Assembly: GCF_020966635.1 (NCBI RefSeq)
Contig: NZ_JAJKFQ010000011.1
Location: forward strand, 1,488,001 to 1,552,000
Length of the DNA stretch: 64,000 bases
Direction of reading: 5' to 3'
Origin: Stieleria sp. JC731
Lineage (GTDB): Bacteria > Planctomycetota > Planctomycetia > Pirellulales > Pirellulaceae
The translations under genes and the position numbers were made by a program. Below the pieces are notes generated by a model. It worked only from the letters and a program-made list of their open reading frames with translations, was not told the origin of the DNA and did not search any database. Shown here piece after piece: positions 44,301 to 52,985 of the stretch (within the stretch, counting starts at the first letter, position 1; every line of letters begins with the position of its first letter).

Positions 44301-47261
44301 GTAGATCTTTCGAAGTGCTGAACTGTCAGGTTGTCGCTCACCATCGCGGATTGCCAAGATGGCTTTTGCCGTGTTGCGAAGCTCACCTGTCGATTCCAAT
44401 ATTCGGATCGCTTTCGCGATCGCGTTGAAAACCTCTTCTGGCGATTCTTCTTTGTAAGGTTGGAAACCGGATTCGGTGACGTTTTTAATCGCTCGACTAT
44501 AGAGCCCAAGATCGGACGCAAGGTCAAGATCTGAACGCTGCTTATGGCGACAGAGGCTTTCCCATCCGGCCGACCGAACGAGGAGCCGATTGAGCTGTGT
44601 CGTAAAACGCAATTGATGCCAGCGGGTTTCGATTGCGGCAAGTGCGGCTTTGTTGGCGTCCTTTTCTTCTTTTTCCGATTTGACGGAACGCTCCCATTGC
44701 CGTCCGCGATCTCGCAAAGAGTTGGTTTCGGTCGTCAAAAATCCAACTTCGCGTAACATGTCTCGTTCCAACCGCACCAAGTGGTCGTGGATCCCGTGAT
44801 CCATCACGTCTTGGGGCCGACTTTCTACTTCGCGCAAAAGAGATTCAACGACCGCTTCGATTTGATCTCGTTCTGCTCGCTCTTCGACGAGGGTTTCCAG
44901 TTGCAAAACCCATCGCTCGGACCATCTGGACCAGCGATCTCCGATCAGATGCTGTGCGGTCCGCGTTGGCAGCTGCGTCTCGTATTTTGCCAACAGACGA
45001 TCAATCTCTTTTAATTGACCGGCAATCAGGACCAAGTACCGGGGCAAACGCTCCGAAGGCAAGTTTTCGGAAAGCTTTGCGACGTTTTGCCGAAGCATAT
45101 TCACATCCGCGTACATGGCTGACAAAAAAGCAGCCGCGAAACGTTGTTGTGTGAATTCTGCTAACCGTTGACTCTGGTTTTTCGCACTGCCAGCTGCGGA
45201 GGCGAGTTCGGAAAGGGAGCGTTTTCGATTGGAAGTGAACGCCTCTTCGTGATGATCGTCTAAAAACGCCAGTTCGTGAAACGCTTGGTCCAATGTCGTT
45301 TCAATATCAATGACAACACGCCCGGACAACTCTGTAATCGCAGCGCTGCCTTCGTTACCCGTCACTGCTAATGTTTGCCGAATTTGTTTTACCAATTCGA
45401 CGGAGTCTTTTTGCAGCTCAGACCACTTTTTCCGTTCTTCAGCGATGGCGTCCAGCTGATCGTCTTTAGCGAACTCGCGAACGCTATCAGACAACGTTTG
45501 AGTCGCCTCGGCCCACTTCAACAACGATTCGCTTTGAAGGGCCAAGTCTTCGAGGAACTGATGTCGGTCCGCATCAAAGCCATCGCCGGCGATCAACAGT
45601 TCGATAATCGGTGACGTCGACCGATTGCCCTTCCGATCGACAGCCACCAACCGAGTGCGGACGAGATCACCGGCTTTCAATTGATCGTTCGGTGACGTTT
45701 CACCCAAGCGATGAAGCAGATCCCACGACCATTGCAAATCGTGTTGCCGAGCGGGAATGTCGATCGGCAACGCATAGCTTTTTAGCACTCCGCCGTTGAT
45801 CGTGATCTCCTGTTCGATTTGACTGATCGGCAAATCGTCGATGACCTTGGCCTTCATTTCTAAGACATCCAGGGAGGAAACCATTTGGCTCATTTGAATG
45901 CTTTTGTCCCACTGCACGATCGGGCTTAGGTCCAAGACCGGAACGATCATGTTCATGGGGGCGAATGGGTTGTCTAGGCCGCTTTGAGCACTAGTCGCTT
46001 CGACTTGATATTGTCCCGATGTTTTGATCGAAACGGAAGCTTTGAATTTCGTTCCGTCCTCGTTGACCGGTTCCATCAGGCTTTGACTGCCGCGAACTCC
46101 ATATCGGATGGCCGCGGTTTCGACGGGTTGGTCAAATGTCACAGTGACCTCGGCCGTCGTCCCTTGCAGTGCCTTCAGATCACCGTGTTCTTCTTCCGCG
46201 CTGCGATCGTTCAGCTGTGCATATTCCGGCAGACGATAGAGCTTTTCGAAAAGTACGACCTTTGGTCTTGGCAAAGGCGTCAAACGATGCCACGAAGTGA
46301 TGGCATCACCGGCGAGGATTCGATACCGAAGGGGAGTCGACCCGACGGAAAGATTAGCCGCAAAGGTGTCTCCAGTAGGTTGTTCGGCGGAGACTGCTGA
46401 ATCATCCGCAGAATCGAGTGGAATCGCATCGCTGTCTTCGTCTGTTTCGCTTCCTCCGGATGGTCGAAAATCGCTGGGGTTCAGCCGCGGCGTCATCGCG
46501 CTTTCAACTTCGTTTCCATCCAGGTCTTGCCACTGCAGTAGGACTTCGGAATCTCCGTAGTCCAAAACGCTAACGACGACCGCGACCGCGTCTCCCTGAG
46601 CGACATACTTCGTCGGCGGGTCGGGTTGCACAATCGTGACTTTGGTCCGAGACGCGCGTTCGATCGAAAATCCAGGCAGCGCGGCACGAGCCAAACGTCG
46701 GCCGAATTGCGCCGATGGGACCAGCATCAACAGGCTGCATACTCCGACGACAATGAAGCCACTGACCAGCCATCGTCGTACCAGTTTTAGTGGTAACAAC
46801 TGAGCTACCTGGACGGCGGCAATCCGCTTGCCCACGCGTGATTGCAAGACCCGTTGGAAATAGGGTGAGCCGTTGGCGTGACGCGGATCGGATAGTTCAA
46901 CTGCGGAAACTAAGTCTTCACGCAATGTCGGAGACATCGAGTCGAGATGCTTGGCCAAGTGCAGATCATCGGTTTGTCTCAGGGGCCGAATTGCTGCAAA
47001 CCACACGACCGCTCCGGTCGCTACGTACACGCCGACTGCGAGCGCCCAGCGCAGGGGATCGTTAATGAAGAACAGAAAATCCAACATCGCGACGGTGAGC
47101 GCCGACAAGACAAACGTCAGCAGTGCGACACCGATACCACGCAGCACCAAAAGCAAGCTTCGCCGACGTCTAAACTGGCCGAGGCTTCGCCTGGTGGCCG
47201 GATCCAGATCGCTGGTTTGCTGTGCCGCAGTATTGAAGAATTGATCGCTTGTCGTTGACAT
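41379..47261 (-). CDS. Giant membrane-anchored coiled-coil protein (1960 residues)
   Basis: 1960 residues, ATG start. About three hydrophobic helices lie near residues 35-57, 71-92 and 167-185 (RSLLLVLRGIGVALLTFVLS, WALAVGVYVATGAVVWFAA, WLVSGFIVVGVCSLLMLVP). A beta-rich, Ig-like region of about 450 residues follows. From about residue 1080 to 1700 the sequence is an almost uninterrupted Ala/Glu/Gln/Arg coiled coil (for example EAAKQAREAAQKSDEAAKS). The last 250 residues are Ser/Gln/Asn-rich and low-complexity. It resembles the DUF4175-type large proteins found beside VWA genes. No enzyme motif is visible. A structural or tethering role is inferred. It is 23 nt from the upstream VWA gene and overlaps the downstream one. 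Confidence 0.85.
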   Translation of the reverse strand: MSTTSDQFFNTAAQQTSDLDPATRRSLGQFRRRRSLLLVLRGIGVALLTFVLSALTVAMLDFLFFINDPLRWALAVGVYVATGAVVWFAAIRPLRQTDDLHLAKHLDSMSPTLREDLVSAVELSDPRHANGSPYFQRVLQSRVGKRIAAVQVAQLLPLKLVRRWLVSGFIVVGVCSLLMLVPSAQFGRRLARAALPGFSIERASRTKVTIVQPDPPTKYVAQGDAVAVVVSVLDYGDSEVLLQWQDLDGNEVESAMTPRLNPSDFRPSGGSETDEDSDAIPLDSADDSAVSAEQPTGDTFAANLSVGSTPLRYRILAGDAITSWHRLTPLPRPKVVLFEKLYRLPEYAQLNDRSAEEEHGDLKALQGTTAEVTVTFDQPVETAAIRYGVRGSQSLMEPVNEDGTKFKASVSIKTSGQYQVEATSAQSGLDNPFAPMNMIVPVLDLSPIVQWDKSIQMSQMVSSLDVLEMKAKVIDDLPISQIEQEITINGGVLKSYALPIDIPARQHDLQWSWDLLHRLGETSPNDQLKAGDLVRTRLVAVDRKGNRSTSPIIELLIAGDGFDADRHQFLEDLALQSESLLKWAEATQTLSDSVREFAKDDQLDAIAEERKKWSELQKDSVELVKQIRQTLAVTGNEGSAAITELSGRVVIDIETTLDQAFHELAFLDDHHEEAFTSNRKRSLSELASAAGSAKNQSQRLAEFTQQRFAAAFLSAMYADVNMLRQNVAKLSENLPSERLPRYLVLIAGQLKEIDRLLAKYETQLPTRTAQHLIGDRWSRWSERWVLQLETLVEERAERDQIEAVVESLLREVESRPQDVMDHGIHDHLVRLERDMLREVGFLTTETNSLRDRGRQWERSVKSEKEEKDANKAALAAIETRWHQLRFTTQLNRLLVRSAGWESLCRHKQRSDLDLASDLGLYSRAIKNVTESGFQPYKEESPEEVFNAIAKAIRILESTGELRNTAKAILAIRDGERQPDSSALRKIYHSIWMKYQNVRLELALIYLRDAGIDWEFLGDLDQIRHSDQWRSAQDKLDARIWRNDPFVSAALPLEGISRGIDVGETNLQQFQTEARQTLRKYVQTIAEQAREAAKQAREAAQKSDEAAKSTEQQDPSDAKATDQALESIDEAAEKATETVQSLIDEANTATITDEQQRQRARDADAAAEMIAEALRETKQTAKQAENASTDQQRQRAMEQAEQSLSKLEDRLQQTAEHFEKLDAGEDISESREQLRQTEQELQAAQQLQNRYEQAEQMARSASQDPRELLRQLEEELQRNEPMQESLSDISNSIVDDAVRSLRQSADQERQLQRSLEQDDDAFSEQKQQQRMLLEEFIQRAETLRDRTLPTAQSAAGWGNDADGRQLLEDARQQVDQAIKSTEQARRGDSTLSELQQAASQMQEQLREAHRTVDKASKQLGRSAERDLHQSDDARDRAAANMRQNENRLRNQELNALNQQRNRWNSNETQANQRINRAQQTIRESTESIKREQERLKNEPDNQWRKDEIAKQQDRLAEAERTEEQAKTTKQLARDRREDANRRANDINDTKANDLEKANPASELGQKLAENVGQRLENIARELDQMSQQSQFADDLRASRDHARHSGDRQDAVSRDVQQAADNLMRASRHEKRLEREAIASQLAEAAKRTEMQPAQSSKSAGDLLDKTQQDDSVSPQASEAISQASEQIDEQADRLTEQFQSASNQAPADSSSANSDSQASEQMNQQPLPSADATRQPNMSPSQNQNSPADGNSSDSQSRPTAFDQASPEQMAQTLDELDRSLSGSSENQSANQGQQDSQNGQAGNPSEGMQQSSGQPSGSSSQANGASQGDQAGQQSDASSAGNAAQASPTLAQMLDAQLQAAAKQRMQSLAQAQSGQQGDQSQGSKQSSNPVSEAGSGEPPNGSNQVGDVDIVDGDWGDLREQGVENANQGRKTRIPRGYAAEVKAYFKAISKRSAETKE

Positions 47262-47284
47262 GATTCTTTCTCGCTAGGTCTTGC

Positions 47285-49654
47285 CTATACCAAGCCCGCC
47301 CGCTTTCGACACCACCATTCGATCGCTAACAGCAGAATGATGGGACAAAACCAAAAGTAGGATTGCCACAACACCGTGTCCGTTTCGATGATCGTTCCAC
47401 TGGACAGCGGTTTTAGTAAATCAAGAATTTGGCCCGAATCGGATTCATGAAAATATTCACCGCCTCCGGACGAAGCGATCTCTCGAAGCGACGATTCGTC
47501 TAGGCTCATCCGCTGCATCTCCGCGCTGCGGCTTTCATTGATCCAAACCGGTGTCGATGCTAGCAGTGCCGACTCGTCAAAGCCGCTGGCTCGGATTCGA
47601 ATCGAGTACTCATCTGCGGGAAGGGATAGGATCGTCCCGCGATAAGTTCCCCGTTGCGGCTGATCGACGGACATCGGAACGGTGGCGATGACGACGCCAT
47701 TTCGCATCACCATCGCATCGACGGTGGAGTCGGATACTGGATTGCCGCGGCCGTCTCGCAGACGCGCGCGGACCTCAACGGCAGAACCGGCGGCGTATTC
47801 GACCTTGTCGGTACCGAGTGAAACGAATTGATCGCTCGCCGAGTAAGGAGGCTCCATTGCGGCGACAACTAACTGATTCCAAAATCTCGCATGGAATCGA
47901 TCCGCAACCTTGTATCGCCAACGCCAGGTTTGGTCGGAACCACAATAAAAGACTCGGCCCGAGCCATACATTCGTGTCGCCAACCAAGGTGTGGTGCGTC
48001 CGCCACGAAGCACTGCCTCGGCCCAAGATTCGGCGCCGTCGGCAAGCTCGACATTCATCGTCCAACTGGGCGACGGCAGCTGCATCCAAAACTGACCTAA
48101 GTTTTCGACGCCGTCGACAAGCGCCAAAGCCGGTTGCTCAAGACCCGCCGATGTTGGACGGACTCCTGTGGGCTGATTGGTTTGGCTGGATCCGATGTAT
48201 CGCACCGGCATCAATTCACCAAGTTCGGTTTGCGCCAGCGTGCGAAGCTTTCCGAACCGACCTTCGATGACAATTAGTCCTCCGCCACCGGCAACGTAAC
48301 GAATCAGCCTTCCGCGATCCTCCGACGTGAAAATCGATGGGTCGATTTCACCGATAAGTACGGCATCGTAGTTTGATAAGCCGGTATCGCTATCGGGAAA
48401 TTGGTCGTCCTGTTCACCGCGAGGTAGCGTGGGGTTTTGTGTGCCGGGACCAAAGACAATCACATTGGCCTTCCACGCAGGATCGCGAACGAACAGATTC
48501 TTTAGATACCGTGTTTCCCAGCGACTTGAACCGTCGAGAATCAGAATCTTTCGATCGCGTGTTGACGCGGTCACACGGAATTCCGTTGCGTTATTCTTAT
48601 CGGAATAGTCGCGACCCGAAGTCTCAATCGACGCGGTGAACTGTAGCACTTCGTTCGTCCGTTCGATCCCGCGAGGCAGTCGTTGTTGAAGCCTCTGAAG
48701 TATCGGCTGCACATCGATTTCGAATGGGACGGGGCGAGTCGTATCGGTGTCGATCAGCAGATCTTTCTGCCAAACGACTTCCCCTTCGGATTCGATCTTC
48801 AGTTTGATCGGTGTGCCTTCCTCGCCAAATTGTTTGAGCACGATTTCGCCAGCAAGCCGACCGGCTCGCGCGACCGATTCTGGCTTGAGAACTTCGACGA
48901 TACCGACATCATCGGGCTCATCGACCGAACCGAAACCCATGGTTACGACGTTCGTTCCACCAATAGAAAGTTGCTTGGCAATCGAACTGGGCGAGCGTTG
49001 TCCGCTTGAACGCGCGTTGTCTTGGCCATCGCTTAGGATAACGAGGGCTGATCGGCGTACCGAATCGGTTTCGGTGGTTGTGTCTGGTGCCTCGTCTCCC
49101 GAATTTAGGTTTAGCGACGACAAAACGGAAACCAAGGGACTCGATAAGTCTGTTCCGGTTCCGTTTGCTGCGATGTCCAGCGACGAGGGCAGCGGCGTAT
49201 CACTATCGCTAGACCAGATCGGCACCGCAGTGTCGCGATCAAAAGCGATCACGTCCACGGCGTGTGTTTGCTTCATTTGTTCCAGCCAGCCCGGTTCACT
49301 CGGCGTTCCGACTAAATAGTCACTCGCTCGACGCAAGCGGTTGGCAGGACCATCAGGCGACTGACTGTCACTAAGCGACATACTCTGTGACGTATCGACA
49401 GCGAAAACGACTCGGCCTAGTGTCCCGATCACCTGGCGACGATGCCAAATCGGGCCAGCCAGAATCAGCACCACCAACGCAACCGCAGTCGCACGCAAAC
49501 TGGGCAATAGCCACGAGTAGGGCGTTTGAAGCGTTTTGGTTTCACGTTGATACAGAAACAAAACGGTGACGACAGAAACGGCGACCAAGGCCAGGACCAG
49601 CCAGACCGGCAGATCCCCTGCAAAGCGAAGCGGGAATAGGACTGGGAAGATCAT
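47285..49654 (-). CDS. VWA-domain membrane protein
   Basis: 789 residues from ATG 49654, favoured by a GGAGG site six bases upstream and the ATGA overlap with the preceding gene. Two N-terminal helices (LVLALVAVSVVTVLFLYQ, ATAVALVVLILAGPIW) are followed by a von Willebrand A domain with the MIDAS motif DTSQSMS and VILSDGQDN. A glutamine-amidotransferase-like fold follows (DAVLIGEIDPS, GGGGLIVIEGRFG), then Ig-like strands. A C-terminal helix, FWFCPIILLLAIEWW, ends the protein. The VWA domain binds metal-dependent protein ligands, probably in the periplasm between the anchors. Confidence 0.87.
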   Translation of the reverse strand: MIFPVLFPLRFAGDLPVWLVLALVAVSVVTVLFLYQRETKTLQTPYSWLLPSLRATAVALVVLILAGPIWHRRQVIGTLGRVVFAVDTSQSMSLSDSQSPDGPANRLRRASDYLVGTPSEPGWLEQMKQTHAVDVIAFDRDTAVPIWSSDSDTPLPSSLDIAANGTGTDLSSPLVSVLSSLNLNSGDEAPDTTTETDSVRRSALVILSDGQDNARSSGQRSPSSIAKQLSIGGTNVVTMGFGSVDEPDDVGIVEVLKPESVARAGRLAGEIVLKQFGEEGTPIKLKIESEGEVVWQKDLLIDTDTTRPVPFEIDVQPILQRLQQRLPRGIERTNEVLQFTASIETSGRDYSDKNNATEFRVTASTRDRKILILDGSSRWETRYLKNLFVRDPAWKANVIVFGPGTQNPTLPRGEQDDQFPDSDTGLSNYDAVLIGEIDPSIFTSEDRGRLIRYVAGGGGLIVIEGRFGKLRTLAQTELGELMPVRYIGSSQTNQPTGVRPTSAGLEQPALALVDGVENLGQFWMQLPSPSWTMNVELADGAESWAEAVLRGGRTTPWLATRMYGSGRVFYCGSDQTWRWRYKVADRFHARFWNQLVVAAMEPPYSASDQFVSLGTDKVEYAAGSAVEVRARLRDGRGNPVSDSTVDAMVMRNGVVIATVPMSVDQPQRGTYRGTILSLPADEYSIRIRASGFDESALLASTPVWINESRSAEMQRMSLDESSLREIASSGGGEYFHESDSGQILDLLKPLSSGTIIETDTVLWQSYFWFCPIILLLAIEWWCRKRAGLV

Positions 49655-51909
49655 CGTAGGCCTCCTGCCGTTCGTCGTTTGGCGAGCAGGTTTTGTTGAA
49701 GCCACAATTCGCCGACCAAGGCGACCAAAAGCACAGCCCACAACCATCGCCAGATTTCACGACCAAACGATCGTGATCGATCGGCTGCCTGTAAAGCGTC
49801 AGCGTTGTCAAATGACGCAGCACCCAGTGTCTCTCTCAATCGGGCAACTTGCTGAGATCCGGCTCCGATCAAGTTGGACTCAATCGAATCGACAGTGACC
49901 AATCGAAGGACACTCGTCGTGTGGGGATCGCCTTGCGTCGATGACTGTTTCTCGCGGCGTCCGACAGAGTACAGCCCTTCTTGGTAAGTCTCGGTAAAAC
50001 GTACCGGTTGACCATTCGACGGTGGCGAGATTTCGCGTTCGCCTGATGGCGATTTGACAATCCAGGTGTAAGACGCGGGATCAAGCGATTGGTCTGTGGC
50101 TTCAAACTGTGACTGTGGGATCACAAGCGGCAATCCAACAGAGGATGTCGCGTCGGTCTGTTTGCCGGCAAGGTCTAAGACCATTTGGCCGATCAGAGGC
50201 AAAAAGATCGGGCGAAGCGGAAGGTTGCTCCACTGATTGTTGGCCGTCAATGCGAACTGGACAACGTTGCCTTCACCGACCTGGGCCGAAACGGCCAACG
50301 CTTTTCCGTCAGTGGTTTGCATGAGCACGCGGCGGTTTGCAAAGGTGTCGGACTCGGTGGTGGGATCCAGCGTCAGCTGGCGAAACGCATAAACGTCCAC
50401 ATCCGAAAAAGGGTTGCCGTCACCGGAAAAAATCGTCCACGGTTCGTATTGGCGACTTGGGTTATCAATCGAGAACTGATCGACCGGTTGGCCGTTTTCG
50501 TCCAACGCTGCTTCTAAGGTGCTATCAAGCTGTGCAGGAAAATGAAGCGTTGCAGTCTTTCCGATCCAGTCACGATTGTATGTTTCGGTAACAACGTCTG
50601 GACCATCAAATACGATCAACGAGCCGCCTTGATTGACGAAGTCGGCCAGGCGAGATTGATCCGTATCGCTCAGTCGATCGACATTGGTTAACGCGACGAC
50701 GTCCGGTGCTGACTCGGACATCATTTCATGAAGCCGGCGTAATGGGATCGTTGTCGAGCGAATCGGATCGGGACGGTCGTCACCTCCGAATGCGAATGGG
50801 CTCAGTGCGATCGCAAGATAGTCCGCATGCCCTTCGAGAGAACGGCGGCTTGGTTTTCCATCAACAATCAGCACATTGATCTCTGGCATGACTTCGACGA
50901 GTGTGCTGCGTCGATTGTCGTCGATCAACATGTCGACCCGATCGATCATTGCCGTCACTTGATGAATGCCGGGCTGATCGATGGTCTGTGTCAATCGGTT
51001 CGTCACACTGCTCTTTGCGTCAATAGAAATCGTACGCGGATCCAACGGTTGTCCGTCGATTGACCAAGTCAGCCGGACATCGTTGGCTGGTACCTCGCCG
51101 GAGTTGCGGATCGTCGCCGAATAGACGCCTGACCGCTCGCGAACGACAACGGGCGAGACGACTTCAACAGCATCAATAGACACGTTGTTCAGTTCGGCCC
51201 ATTGAGGTGTCAATTCGAGAAAATCGAAGATCGTTTCGTTTGCCGAATCGGTTCCTGATTGAACTTCGGTCGCCAGACGCTGGGCCATTTCCAGCGTCGA
51301 AACGTCAATCGTGTGTTCCTGAAAATCACTGACCAACAAAATTTGCCGCCGAGGGTACGAAGCGTCTTGTGATGCGACGACTGCGGCATCAAGCAATTGA
51401 CCGATCGATACGGGGCCGCCGATCGCTTTGACGCCACGCAGTTTGTTGACAGCTTCAGCGACACCCATTTTTGGCGCGATCGCGGATACTCGTGACGAAC
51501 GGACCAACATCACTTCGTCCCGCCTCGATAGCTCACCGAGCACCTTGCGCAATTCTTCTTTCGCTGATTCGATCAGGGGAGATCCTCCCGTGGCTGTCAG
51601 TGACATGCTTCGTGAATCGTCCAGTGCGATGATCAGCGTCTTGGGGGCATCACCCGCAAGGGCTTTAAGTCCCGTCCAAACCGGTCGAGCCAAACAGAGG
51701 GCTAGCAACACCGGGATCAGGCAGCGGATCAAAAGCAACAACAGATTGGTCACTTGCATCCTTCGGCGATTGACCCGAATCACATTGTCGAGCAGGTGCA
51801 TCGCCCCCCAGTCCAATGTCTTAAACCTGCTTCGAAAAAAGAGATGAATGACCAACGGGATCGAGAATGCTAATGCGCCGAAGGCTAAGATTCCGTTCAA
51901 CAGATTCAT
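49651..51909 (-). CDS. BatA-type VWA protein (N-terminal aerotolerance-regulator domain)
   Basis: 752 residues from ATG 51909, set by ATGA overlap with DUF58 upstream. The opening LLNGILAFGALAFSIPLVIH, leading to FFRSRFKTLDWGAMHLL, is the BatA N-terminal domain. A VWA MIDAS motif appears as ALDDSRSMS, and QILLVSDFQEH matches the family. Further on comes a region like a class-I amidotransferase fold (VALTNVDRLSD, GGSLIVFDGPDV). A C-terminal helix (WRWLWAVLLVALVGELWL) anchors the protein. The Bacteroides aerotolerance genes give the family its name; the biochemical role is not known. Probable partner of the VWA protein downstream. Confidence 0.88.
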   Translation of the reverse strand: MNLLNGILAFGALAFSIPLVIHLFFRSRFKTLDWGAMHLLDNVIRVNRRRMQVTNLLLLLIRCLIPVLLALCLARPVWTGLKALAGDAPKTLIIALDDSRSMSLTATGGSPLIESAKEELRKVLGELSRRDEVMLVRSSRVSAIAPKMGVAEAVNKLRGVKAIGGPVSIGQLLDAAVVASQDASYPRRQILLVSDFQEHTIDVSTLEMAQRLATEVQSGTDSANETIFDFLELTPQWAELNNVSIDAVEVVSPVVVRERSGVYSATIRNSGEVPANDVRLTWSIDGQPLDPRTISIDAKSSVTNRLTQTIDQPGIHQVTAMIDRVDMLIDDNRRSTLVEVMPEINVLIVDGKPSRRSLEGHADYLAIALSPFAFGGDDRPDPIRSTTIPLRRLHEMMSESAPDVVALTNVDRLSDTDQSRLADFVNQGGSLIVFDGPDVVTETYNRDWIGKTATLHFPAQLDSTLEAALDENGQPVDQFSIDNPSRQYEPWTIFSGDGNPFSDVDVYAFRQLTLDPTTESDTFANRRVLMQTTDGKALAVSAQVGEGNVVQFALTANNQWSNLPLRPIFLPLIGQMVLDLAGKQTDATSSVGLPLVIPQSQFEATDQSLDPASYTWIVKSPSGEREISPPSNGQPVRFTETYQEGLYSVGRREKQSSTQGDPHTTSVLRLVTVDSIESNLIGAGSQQVARLRETLGAASFDNADALQAADRSRSFGREIWRWLWAVLLVALVGELWLQQNLLAKRRTAGGLR

Positions 51910-52814
51910 CGAGACATCCTCCGTCTTGCCGCGACGTATTCGTGCAAAACATCGACGAAGGATTGGTCCGTTTGAATCGGTACCAGGTCGACACGACTGC
52001 GGCGACATGCCTCTTTTAATTGGCTGTTGTGTTCCTCAAGACGTTTCCGATACGCGTCGGCCAGCACAGATGCGTCAACGGTTTGTTCGGGCGATGATTG
52101 TTCAAGATCTTTGAACTGGATGCGACCGCTGAATGGAAAGTCAACTTCATCGGGATCCAAGATCTGAAAGAAAATGACTTCGTGTCCCGCCGCACGAAAC
52201 TGTGCAAGTGATCGCGATAGCGAGTCGATATCACCCATCGAGTCGGAAAGGATCGCAACGAGTCCTCGGCGTCCCAGTTTGGGAACGACTTTGCGGAACA
52301 CACTGCCTAAATCCGTTTCGCGTCGATCATGGTTCGCTAACAATCCCGTTAATATCGCGCGAAGGTGCGAGGGTCGACTTCGTAGCGGAACGAGTTGTCG
52401 GACGTCGTTATCAAATGTGATCAGTCCGACAGGGTCTTGCTGGCCTAGCAAAAAGTAGGCGATAGCGGCAGAAAGTCGGACCGCATAATCTCGCTTGGTT
52501 AATCCATCAACACTTCGAGTTCCGCCGTATTCCATTGACCCGCTTTGATCGACCAAGATGGTGCATCGAAGATTGGTTTCTTCTTCGTATTGGCGGATGT
52601 ACAGTCGATCGCTTTTGCCGTAGACCTTCCAGTCGATGTTCTTTAGCTCGTCACCTTGAACATATTGGCGATGCTCTTTGAATTCGACACTGAACCCTTT
52701 GTGGGGTGAACGGTGTCTTCCGCTGCAGTAGCCTTCAACGACATCACGTGCCAGCATTTGAAGTCGTGCAACCCGCGAAAGTTCTTTCGGTTTTACAAAG
52801 TCCAGTATTCGCAT
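51906..52814 (-). CDS. DUF58 (VWA-like) protein
   Basis: 302 residues, ATG start. Hallmarks of the family are GYCSGRHRSPHKGFSVEFKEHRQY, the core GDELKNIDWKVYGKSDRLYI, and the MIDAS-like VDQSGSM. It lacks a membrane helix. In most genomes DUF58 lies directly after a MoxR AAA+ ATPase gene and is thought to be its substrate adaptor; here the upstream gene is an unrelated plus-strand permease. It is first in a minus-strand operon of six genes. The promoter should lie in the 171-nt divergent gap to 52986. Confidence 0.9.
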   Translation of the reverse strand: MRILDFVKPKELSRVARLQMLARDVVEGYCSGRHRSPHKGFSVEFKEHRQYVQGDELKNIDWKVYGKSDRLYIRQYEEETNLRCTILVDQSGSMEYGGTRSVDGLTKRDYAVRLSAAIAYFLLGQQDPVGLITFDNDVRQLVPLRSRPSHLRAILTGLLANHDRRETDLGSVFRKVVPKLGRRGLVAILSDSMGDIDSLSRSLAQFRAAGHEVIFFQILDPDEVDFPFSGRIQFKDLEQSSPEQTVDASVLADAYRKRLEEHNSQLKEACRRSRVDLVPIQTDQSFVDVLHEYVAARRRMSR

Positions 52815-52985
52815 TGGCGAAATGGTGCGACAGGTTTGGAAAGTGGGAAGCAGGGAGGGTAGGTGAATGCCAGAAAGATCGCAGTTTCATTGTCAGCTTG
52901 TTAGCCCGGCATGGTATTCCCGTTCATTGTAAGCAATTTTGCATCCCGCTAGTTCTCGTTTGTCCCCTCCCGTCGGGGAGCACGC

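Noticed and set aside
41459-46560. Many frames opposite the giant protein
   Set aside because: They arise from Gln/Ala/Glu-rich codon patterns of the coding strand and have no motifs.
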